From positions 1,870 to 24,619 of the forward strand of contig DLMV01000049.1 of NCBI GenBank assembly GCA_002478225.1: a DNA stretch of 22,750 bases, given 5' to 3'. Made by a program: the position numbers and the translations under genes. This document shows, piece after piece, positions 1-6,165 of this stretch. Numbering within the stretch: the first letter of the stretch is position 1; each line of letters begins with the position of its first letter. This DNA comes from Deltaproteobacteria bacterium UBA7527 (GTDB taxonomy: Bacteria > Desulfobacterota > Syntrophorhabdia > Syntrophorhabdales > Syntrophorhabdaceae). The notes under the pieces were generated by a model. It saw only the letters and a list, made by a program, of their open reading frames with translations, was not told the origin of the DNA and did not search any database.

Positions 1-12
1 GTTCATAGCAAA

Positions 13-101
13 CCAGATGCTGGATGCTCGATACTTGATACTGACGGAAACTTCATGAAGAAGTAAGGCGAGAAATGCCCAACATTTCACTTTTCACTTT
101 T
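13..101. repeat. Degenerate 7-base-period repeat tract, copy A
   Basis: Bases 13-47 break into five successive heptamers resembling CTSGATR; bases 81-101 break into three heptamers close to CACTTTT (GTGAAAA on the other strand). Between them lies the perfect palindrome CTTCATGAAG (51-60). The tract sits just beyond the stop codon of the receiver-LpxC gene, outside any convincing open frame. Bases 20-40 match the reverse complement of 17632-17652 at 19 of 21 positions, and both sites also carry the GTGAAAA heptamers in the same relative order, so this is one copy of a dispersed composite repeat. No T-rich run marks it as a normal terminator. Function unknown. Confidence 0.7.
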
Positions 102-108
102 TACGGGA

Positions 109-1353
109 TCAGTTCAGAAAGCGCTTCCTAAGCTCTTTGACAAGGGCGAGATTTTCAAGGTGACCAGTTTGCCTCGCAACGATTTTCCCGATAATAGGCC
201 GGTTCAACAGGTATATATCGCCGATCAGATCAAGTACTTTATGTCTTACAAACTCGTCCTTAAACCTCAGTTTCGTGTTGATGACACCTTCATCATTCAA
301 GATAATGACGTTATTTATCCTGCCGCCCGTGCCAAGCCCCATCTTTGCAAGCTGTTCAAAATCCTTGAGGAAGCCAAATGTCCTTGCCGGTGCTATTTCG
401 GCAACGAAGTCGTCCTTATTTCCTTTGAAATAATATCGCTGGATGCCGATAGGCCTGCCATGTTCTAACGTGTAGTCTATTTCAAAACATTCCGATGGCT
501 CAATATGGAAAGACTTTCCATTGCTTAGACCCGCTATATTGGCCATCTCATTAATGTAGAGGGGTTCTATCCCTTTTTGCTGTTCAATGATCCCTGCTTG
601 CTCGATCCTGTTGCATATTTCAATGGCAGAGCCGTCGAGGATCGGAATCTCCTCACTGACCTTAACGAGAAGGTTCGTTATGCCGTACATGTGAATCGTG
701 GCAAGGAGATGCTCAATGGTCCTTACCATGCAGTTTTTCCCTTTTACTGATGAGGCGTAGCCGACCGAGAAGACATAATCGATATAAGCAGGAATGCGTT
801 CCCCATCAGGTATATGTTCGAATATGATGCCGGTATTTTCAGGCATAGGAAGGAGTATCATGCCGGTCTTTGCCCCTGAGTGAAGACCCACACCATAGAC
901 AACGATGCTTTTCCCGATTGTTTTTTGTCGGAATTTATGGATGCCCTTGGCGCTTTCTATCCGGAAACCTTCGGTCTTTACCATATGACGGTCTTCAGCG
1001 CCTAAGCCCCTGAATATAACCTCGAGAACCTTTTCGATTGAAAGTGGTTTTTCCAGAAAGTCATAGGCGCCCATTTTGACTGCCTCGACGGCAGTGGAGA
1101 TCGTTCCATGACCGGAAATAACGATCACGATCGCTTCCCCCCTTTTTTTCTTGATCCGTTTCAAAACCTGTATCCCGTCCAGTTCGGGCATCCATATATC
1201 AAGAATGACGATGTCTGGTTTTTCTTTTTCGAAGAGGGAAAGACCCTCCTTTCCGTCAGTCGCCTTTGAGACCTGAAAGCCCTCATCTTCAAGTATAGAA
1301 GACAGGCTGTCGAGTATGTCCTTTTCATCATCGATAATGAGAACTTTATGCAT
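109..1353 (-). CDS. lpxC: Response-regulator receiver domain fused to UDP-3-O-acyl-GlcNAc deacetylase (LpxC)
   Basis: A 414-residue fusion. Residues 1-117 form a receiver (REC) domain: acidic pair D8/D9, phospho-acceptor D52 in ILDIWMP, conserved S80 in ISGHG, and K102 in EKP. The wording (ILDIWM, ISGHG, GAYDFLEKP) is most like NtrX-type receivers. A linker of about 20-25 residues leads to a full LpxC domain (about 140-414) with GVGLHSG, zinc-ligand H215 in the TIEHLLA motif, ARTFGF, H371 and D375 in RHKVLDLIGD, and catalytic H398 in TGHLEN; spacings match E. coli H238/D242/H265. LpxC catalyses the committed step of lipid A synthesis. There is no AAA+ or DNA-binding domain. The ATG at 1351-1353 lacks a clear ribosome-binding site. 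The gene is divergent from phoH. Phosphorylation-controlled deacetylation is inferred; the enzyme assignment is firm. Confidence 0.93.
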   Translation of the reverse strand: MHKVLIIDDEKDILDSLSSILEDEGFQVSKATDGKEGLSLFEKEKPDIVILDIWMPELDGIQVLKRIKKKRGEAIVIVISGHGTISTAVEAVKMGAYDFLEKPLSIEKVLEVIFRGLGAEDRHMVKTEGFRIESAKGIHKFRQKTIGKSIVVYGVGLHSGAKTGMILLPMPENTGIIFEHIPDGERIPAYIDYVFSVGYASSVKGKNCMVRTIEHLLATIHMYGITNLLVKVSEEIPILDGSAIEICNRIEQAGIIEQQKGIEPLYINEMANIAGLSNGKSFHIEPSECFEIDYTLEHGRPIGIQRYYFKGNKDDFVAEIAPARTFGFLKDFEQLAKMGLGTGGRINNVIILNDEGVINTKLRFKDEFVRHKVLDLIGDIYLLNRPIIGKIVARQTGHLENLALVKELRKRFLN

Positions 1354-1437
1354 GGTCTATATTCTACTCAAAACTGTATGAATTTACAATCGTTTTAAGT
1401 TATCGAGGAACTTTCGGCAGAACGCCCTTTCACACTA

Positions 1438-1466
1438 TTGCAAAAGGTGTTTTTATGGTATATTAA
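1438..1466 (+). promoter_or_regulatory. Candidate sigma-70-type promoter for the phoH operon
   Basis: TTGCAA (1438-1443) is separated by 17 nt from TATTAA (1461-1466), in the 146-nt gap between the divergent lpxC fusion and phoH. Transcription would start near 1473, just before the strong ribosome-binding site at 1479-1485. No equally good pair was found on the minus strand for the lpxC fusion. Assigned by consensus resemblance only. Confidence 0.4.
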
Positions 1467-1478
1467 ATATGTAGCATA

Positions 1479-1519
1479 AAGGAGGAATGGAAAACTTTAT
1501 TGGAAGAAAAGACGAATGA
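1479..1519 (+). other. Strong Shine-Dalgarno plus 10-codon mini-ORF overlapping the phoH start
   Basis: AAGGAGG (1479-1485) is followed by ATG at 1487-1489, whose frame closes with TGA at 1517-1519 after 10 codons. The phoH frame is different and has no ATG; its only usual start codon is TTG at 1500-1502, 14 nt from the Shine-Dalgarno. So either a leader peptide overlaps the phoH start, phoH initiates at TTG with long spacing, or a one-base sequence error hides an ATG start. The spacing from AAGGAGG to ATG 1487 is itself very short. Confidence 0.45.
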
Positions 1520-2501
1520 AGGGTTTCTGAAACTCTTTTTTGACGATATAAACGTAGCCCGCAACCTCTTTGGCCCCCGCGACGAGAATATCAAATACCT
1601 CAGGCAATATTTCAACGTAAGGACAAGCATACGGGGGAACCATCTGACCCTTATAGGCAGCAAGGCAGATGTGGAGAATACAAATAAGGTAATTAACGAA
1701 CTTCACAACATCATAAAGAAGGGCTTTGTTATTAGTGCGTCGGATATAGACCAGGCCATACGTTACGTTTCGCATGCACAGGACACCACAAGCAATCTCC
1801 ACAAGGACCAGATATATATCTTCCCGTCCAGAAAGATTGTGATGCCGAAAACGAGGAACCAGAAGGCATATATCGATGCGATAAAGAAGCATGATATGGT
1901 GATCGGCATAGGCCCCGCCGGTACCGGCAAGACATATCTCGCAATGGCGATGGCCCTTTCCTCTTATTACAGGAAGGAAGTTTCGAGGATCGTGTTAACG
2001 AGGCCGGCCATTGAGGCGGGCGAAAAGCTCGGTTACCTCCCAGGAACGATGTATGAAAAGGTTAACCCTTACCTCAGGCCTCTCTACGATGCGCTGTATG
2101 ACATGCTTGATATGGAGAAGGCCGCCAGACTTGTTGAAAAGGGCACAATTGAGATCGCCCCGCTTGCGTTCATGCGGGGCAGGACCTTAAATGACTCCTT
2201 TGTTATCCTTGATGAGGCCCAAAACACTGCTTCCGAACAGATGAAGATGTTCCTTACGCGTCTTGGATTTTCCTCGAAGACCGTTATTACCGGTGATATC
2301 ACGCAGATAGACCTCCCGGACAAGAAGACGAGCGGCCTCGTGGAGGTACAGGGGATCCTGAAGGGGGTAAAGGGCATTAAGTTTGTTTACTTTACAGAGA
2401 AAGATGTGGTAAGACATCCACTTGTGCAGAAGATAATCAAAGCATACGAAACAAGGAAAATAGAGTCAGAAGGCTTGAACAATGCAGAATGGAAAGGATA
2501 A
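1500..2501 (+). CDS. phoH: PhoH-like ATPase
   Basis: A 333-residue PhoH family protein of usual length. It has an N-terminal KH-like region (about 15-70, with LFGPRDENIK), then a P-loop ATPase domain: Walker A GPAGTGKT at 138-145, the TRPAIEAGEKLGYLPG segment at 167-182, Walker B VILDEAQN at 235-242 and the TGDITQIDLP motif at 264-273. PhoH proteins are cytoplasmic ATPases often encoded beside ybeY and thought to act in RNA metabolism; the exact substrate is not settled. The start is TTG at 1500 because a stop at 1464-1466 closes the frame upstream and no ATG or GTG lies between. The last 20 nt overlap the next gene, indicating translational coupling in a phoH / HD / ybeY / lnt operon. Confidence 0.93.
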   Translation: MEEKTNEGFLKLFFDDINVARNLFGPRDENIKYLRQYFNVRTSIRGNHLTLIGSKADVENTNKVINELHNIIKKGFVISASDIDQAIRYVSHAQDTTSNLHKDQIYIFPSRKIVMPKTRNQKAYIDAIKKHDMVIGIGPAGTGKTYLAMAMALSSYYRKEVSRIVLTRPAIEAGEKLGYLPGTMYEKVNPYLRPLYDALYDMLDMEKAARLVEKGTIEIAPLAFMRGRTLNDSFVILDEAQNTASEQMKMFLTRLGFSSKTVITGDITQIDLPDKKTSGLVEVQGILKGVKGIKFVYFTEKDVVRHPLVQKIIKAYETRKIESEGLNNAEWKG

Positions 2502-4188
2502 GCCTCCTTCGTATTTTTACTACAGGAAATTTCTGATACTCTTCGCTCTGTCGCTTCTGCTGTCATGCATCATCAACATTCATCAACCATACACCACAGA
2601 GGAATATCAGCTTGGCGATATAGCAAGGAAGAACATTAAATCTCCTGCCGACCTCTATGCGCCACGGGGCGATATCACCATCAAGAAAGGTGAGGTTGTC
2701 GTCAGGGAAGGCGAAAGGGTCAACGAAGAGCACCTCCGGAAGCTCTCCGCCTTCAGCCTGCTTAACAAGAGGGAAGGTTTTACCCTGAAACGATTTCTCG
2801 TGGTATTCCTTGTGCTGTTTTTGTTCGTCACGATACTGTATGAATACGGGGAAAGAAACATTAAAAAATTCTCGCTCACGCAGAAAGACCTTATATTTTG
2901 TGCCGCCCTTACCCTCTTCGTGATCTTTTTAGCAAGAGGATTTTCCCTGGTCTTTGAATATTATGCCCCGAACCATACCTCCGCGCTATTTTATGTGATC
3001 CCCATCTTTTCGTACGGGATCATCATGAGGATCGTTCTTTTCTCTGAGGTCGCCATCCTCTTTACAATGGTCTTCGCAATTGCCATGGGTCTCTCTTTTG
3101 ACAACAGCATGGCGGTACTTCTGTATGCATTCCTTGGCAATGTCCTTGCCTCTTATTTTTCGGGGAAATGCGAAAACAGGAACACTATCCTCAAGGCAGG
3201 GCTTTACACGTCCTTTGTCATGATTTTTTTTGTTCTCCTCCTTGATGTTTTATTGGAACAACCCTTTTCAAACCTGCCCATGAAGGTCGCCTTCATCGTC
3301 TTGAACGGTATTGCGAGCAGCTTCATCGCCCTTGGGCTTTTGCCTGTTATCGAGCACGTCTTCGATTACACGACCGATATCAAACTGCTTGAGCTTGCCA
3401 ACTTTGAGAACCCGCTTCTGGAAGAGATGATGGTCGACGCCCCCGGAACATACCACCACAGCGTTATTGTAGGAAACCTCTCAAAGGCAGCCGCAGAAAG
3501 CATCGGGGCTCATCCCCTGCTTACAAGGGTATCGGCATACTACCATGATATCGGGAAGCTGAAGATGCCCCACTACTTTATAGAGAACAGAACAGACATC
3601 GAAGATCCCCATAAAGACCTGACGCCAAGCATGAGCGCCCTTATTATCCTTAACCATGTGAAAGAAGGGGTTGAGCTGGCGGAAAAGTATAAGCTTGGAA
3701 GGAAGATCACCGAGGTGATACAGCAACATCACGGGAAGAGCCTCGTCAGTTATTTTTACAGCAAAGCAAAGGAGCATGAAGACCCGAAGCTGCATACTAT
3801 CAAGGAACAGGACTTTCGATATGCCGGACCGAAGCCACAGACGAAAGAGACGGGCATCATCATGCTGGCAGATGCAGTGGAGGCGGCATCCAGGGTCCTC
3901 GAGGATCCTACGCCGAAACGGATAGAAAGCCATGTGCAAAGCATTATTGAAAACATATTCCTTGACGGGCAGCTCGATGAATCTGAACTTACCCTGAAAG
4001 ACCTCAATGCGATCCAGAAGAGTTTTATTGCGATCCTCCTTGGCATATTTCACCATAGGATTGAATATCCTGAAAGGACACAAAATGGCGGTATTGATAA
4101 AAAACTCTCAAAGGTCGATAACGGTAGACAGCAAGAGCGTCAAAAAACTTACAAAAGAATTACTAACCTTTTCAGGGCTTCAGGGTAG
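2482..4188 (+). CDS. Membrane-bound 7TM-HD phosphohydrolase (YqfF/PgpH-like)
   Basis: A 568-residue protein with a first membrane span at about 16-33, a short extracytoplasmic stretch (about 34-103), a bundle of six to seven spans (about 104-290) and a cytoplasmic HD domain (about 300-530). Metal ligands visible are H325/H326, the HDIGK motif (H355, D356), H392, H416/H417 and D464. This is the 7TM-HD architecture of PgpH, a cyclic-di-AMP phosphodiesterase in Firmicutes; the substrate here is unproven. The extracytoplasmic part is about 70 residues, where PgpH-type proteins carry a larger 7TMR-HDED domain. The family ends near the FHHRIEYPE sequence (523-531); the last 37 or so residues are low-complexity and overlap ybeY. 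The ATG at 2482 is preceded by AGAAGG inside phoH. Confidence 0.88.
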   Translation: MQNGKDKPPSYFYYRKFLILFALSLLLSCIINIHQPYTTEEYQLGDIARKNIKSPADLYAPRGDITIKKGEVVVREGERVNEEHLRKLSAFSLLNKREGFTLKRFLVVFLVLFLFVTILYEYGERNIKKFSLTQKDLIFCAALTLFVIFLARGFSLVFEYYAPNHTSALFYVIPIFSYGIIMRIVLFSEVAILFTMVFAIAMGLSFDNSMAVLLYAFLGNVLASYFSGKCENRNTILKAGLYTSFVMIFFVLLLDVLLEQPFSNLPMKVAFIVLNGIASSFIALGLLPVIEHVFDYTTDIKLLELANFENPLLEEMMVDAPGTYHHSVIVGNLSKAAAESIGAHPLLTRVSAYYHDIGKLKMPHYFIENRTDIEDPHKDLTPSMSALIILNHVKEGVELAEKYKLGRKITEVIQQHHGKSLVSYFYSKAKEHEDPKLHTIKEQDFRYAGPKPQTKETGIIMLADAVEAASRVLEDPTPKRIESHVQSIIENIFLDGQLDESELTLKDLNAIQKSFIAILLGIFHHRIEYPERTQNGGIDKKLSKVDNGRQQERQKTYKRITNLFRASG

Positions 4189-4552
4189 GGACATCAGCAT
4201 ACTCTTAATCAATAACAGGCAGATCACAACATTAAATAAAAGATTTTTTAGAAAGCAGCAACCAACGAACGTCATCTCTTTTTCATATATTGGCGGGCTG
4301 CCCGGCGAGATTGCCGGTGAGATCATAATATCGGTTGAAAAGACGCGGGAAGAGGCAGAACGATCAGGCGTACACTTCTATGAAAGGCTCTTTGCCCTTA
4401 TCATCCACGGCCTGTTGCATATAACGGGCTATGACCACGTGGGAGAAAAAAAACAGTGCCGAAGGATGAGATACCGCGAAAAGAAGCTCCTCGGTTTTAT
4501 TGTTTCCCACGATGTCTATAGGCAGATGGCTTCAGGGCGGACAGCACGATGA
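4085..4552 (+). CDS. ybeY: Endoribonuclease YbeY (rRNA maturation factor)
   Basis: 155 residues starting at ATG 4085, chosen over an upstream in-frame start at 4007 because GAAAGGA lies at the right distance and the encoded MAVLIKNSQRS start fits the family length. The zinc motif HGLLHITGYDH spans 108-118 with H108, H112 and H118 as ligands; the central NVISFSY segment (62-68) is also typical. YbeY is a metal-dependent endoribonuclease acting in 16S rRNA 3' end maturation and ribosome quality control. The first 104 nt overlap the end of the HD gene in another frame, and the stop overlaps the lnt start as ATGA. Pairing with phoH is a very common bacterial arrangement. Confidence 0.94.
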   Translation: MAVLIKNSQRSITVDSKSVKKLTKELLTFSGLQGRDISILLINNRQITTLNKRFFRKQQPTNVISFSYIGGLPGEIAGEIIISVEKTREEAERSGVHFYERLFALIIHGLLHITGYDHVGEKKQCRRMRYREKKLLGFIVSHDVYRQMASGRTAR

Positions 4553-6108
4553 CAGGGGCATCTGCAGGGGGAGCCCGAAACCTGTTTTCATCCCTCATCC
4601 CTCGCGCCTTGTTCCTTGCTCCTCACCTCCCGTCTTTATACCTCAGTTGTATCTCGGGAGTTCTGCTCGTGCTCATCCAGCCGCCGATATCTCTCTGTCC
4701 GATCGCTTTTTTCGCGCTCATACCGCTCCTCTACGCCACAGATGAGCATGACTGCCGACCCGCATTCTGGATTGGCTTTTTCTGCGGGCTCGTTTCCTTC
4801 ACAGGTCTTGTCTACTGGGTTGTCATAGCCATGAACAGGTACGGGGGTATCCATATCTGGTTGAGCTGTCTCATCCTCCTGCTCCTCGTTCTTTACCTAT
4901 CGTTATATACAGGTTTCTTTGCCCTTACGGTGTCCTGTCTTAAAAAAAAGCTAACCTTGCCGGTCTGGCTTACCGCCCCTCTCGTCTGGGTGCTGCTGGA
5001 GTATGTGAGGGGGCTCCTGTTCACAGGATTCCCATGGTCGTTCCTTGCTCATTCCCAGGACAGATTTCTGCATTTCATTCAGGTCGTGTCCATCACAGGA
5101 ACATATTTCATATCGTTCATCATCGTTGCAATAAACTGCATCGTCTATAATGTGATCCGGAGAAGGCCTGTTTCAGCGATCTATGTGTCTATGATCTTTT
5201 TTCTTTTTGCAGGTTCATTGATCTATGGATTTGAGGAACTGGGCAAAAAGGAAGAAGGAACCTTGCGGGCTGCAATAATACAGGGGAATATCAGGCAGGA
5301 CGTTAAATGGGATGAAGCCTTCAAGGCCAGGACCATCCGGACCTACTACCTGAAAACACTGGAGGGGGCAAGAAGCGCAGACCTCATTGTCTGGCCAGAA
5401 ACCGCCATGCCTTTTATCTTTGAAGATGAGATCTACGCAAACCGTTACATAAAAGACCTTCCTGGCATTCTGCAAGGCAACCTTTTGTTCGGTACGGTTT
5501 CGCGGGACCGTGCAGGCAAGCACCATAACTCTGCCTATGTGATCGACAAAAGATCTGAGACCGTTGGGATATACAGCAAAGTGCACCTCGTCCCTTTCGG
5601 TGAATATACTCCTCTTGCCAGATACCTTCCCTTTCTCGAGAAACTGACAGCCGCCGGCGGCGACTTTTCCCCCGGCGAGGGACATCGACCCTTAAATACG
5701 CAGGCAGGCAAGATCGGCGCGCTTATCTGTTATGAAGGGATCTTCCCGTACATCACAAATGAGACGGTGCGGAATGGGGCGCAGGTCCTTGTGAACATCA
5801 CAAACGACGCTTGGTACGAGCGCACTTCCGCGCCTTTTCAACATTTTGCCTTTTATGTTTTCAGGGCAATAGAGACGGACAGATTCCTTCTAAGGTGTGC
5901 CAACACGGGGATCAGCGCCATCATCGACCCGAAGGGGCGCATACAGGCGCAAACCCCTATCTTTGTCGAAACGGTCTTAAGGGGCAGCTTCTCCCTGAAA
6001 GATACGAAGACCTTCTACGTGAGATACGGCGATTATTTCATAGTGATAATTTTCATTGCCCTGGCGATTATGTGTTCCGTGAAGTTCATTATGCAGAGAA
6101 ACCCGTAA
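4549..6108 (+). CDS. lnt: Apolipoprotein N-acyltransferase
   Basis: 519 residues, the usual Lnt length. Several membrane spans occupy about 30-225, including the YLSLYTGFFAL and GFPWSFLAHSQ motifs, followed by a periplasmic nitrilase-fold domain (about 238-490) and a final span (495-512). The catalytic triad is visible: E284 in VWPETAMPF, K344 in YSKVHLVPFGEY and C394 in LICYEG. Lnt adds the third acyl chain to lipoproteins at the outer face of the inner membrane. ATG at 4549 overlaps the ybeY stop. Residues 14-27 are encoded by a six-unit, 7-base-period repeat tract (4588-4629), unlike the rest of the gene, so the N-terminus may be recently altered. The stop codon lies in another heptamer tract. 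Confidence 0.95.
   Translation: MTGASAGGARNLFSSLIPRALFLAPHLPSLYLSCISGVLLVLIQPPISLCPIAFFALIPLLYATDEHDCRPAFWIGFFCGLVSFTGLVYWVVIAMNRYGGIHIWLSCLILLLLVLYLSLYTGFFALTVSCLKKKLTLPVWLTAPLVWVLLEYVRGLLFTGFPWSFLAHSQDRFLHFIQVVSITGTYFISFIIVAINCIVYNVIRRRPVSAIYVSMIFFLFAGSLIYGFEELGKKEEGTLRAAIIQGNIRQDVKWDEAFKARTIRTYYLKTLEGARSADLIVWPETAMPFIFEDEIYANRYIKDLPGILQGNLLFGTVSRDRAGKHHNSAYVIDKRSETVGIYSKVHLVPFGEYTPLARYLPFLEKLTAAGGDFSPGEGHRPLNTQAGKIGALICYEGIFPYITNETVRNGAQVLVNITNDAWYERTSAPFQHFAFYVFRAIETDRFLLRCANTGISAIIDPKGRIQAQTPIFVETVLRGSFSLKDTKTFYVRYGDYFIVIIFIALAIMCSVKFIMQRNP
4588..4629 (+). repeat. Heptamer-period tract inside lnt codons 14-27
   Basis: Six consecutive heptamers of the general form TYRYYCC, the first two identical (TCATCCC at 4588-4594 and 4595-4601), then increasingly diverged. 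The pyrimidine-rich strand resembles part of the intergenic tract at 17569-17603. Three heptamers equal seven codons, so the reading frame survives; the encoded stretch is SLIPRALFLAPHLP, leading into the first membrane span of Lnt. Confidence 0.6.
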
Positions 6109-6165
6109 GTCGTAAGGCGTAAGTCGTCAGGCGATTAAACCCCTAACACCTTACGGGTTGTTTTA
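6100..6165. terminator. Inverted repeat between convergent lnt and the LarA-like gene, possible bidirectional terminator
   Basis: AACCCGTAAG (6100-6109) is exactly complementary to CTTACGGGTT (6150-6159), followed on the plus strand by GTTTTA. The 10-bp stem closes a 40-nt loop that is largely heptamer repeat. The left arm includes the lnt stop codon and the right arm lies 3 nt beyond the stop of the minus-strand gene, as expected for a shared end of two convergent transcripts. The large loop and short T-run make efficient intrinsic termination uncertain. Confidence 0.45.
6105..6132. repeat. Four tandem heptamers after lnt (GTAAGKC type)
   Basis: Four adjacent heptamers: GTAAGTC, GTAAGGC, GTAAGTC and GTCAGGC. 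The first contains the lnt stop codon TAA (6106-6108). It has the same 7-base period as the tracts at 13-101 and 17547-17662 but a different unit sequence. Confidence 0.7.

Noticed and set aside
160..468. 102-residue plus-strand frame opposite the lpxC fusion
   Set aside because: It lies wholly antisense to conserved LpxC codons, has no ribosome-binding site and no family resemblance.
3481..4083. 200-residue minus-strand frame opposite the HD domain
   Set aside because: Shadow of a well-supported gene; the sequence shows no domain or start signal.
4007..4084. Upstream in-frame start extending ybeY by 26 residues
   Set aside because: The extension overlaps conserved HD-gene codons and lacks family similarity; ATG 4085 has a good Shine-Dalgarno.
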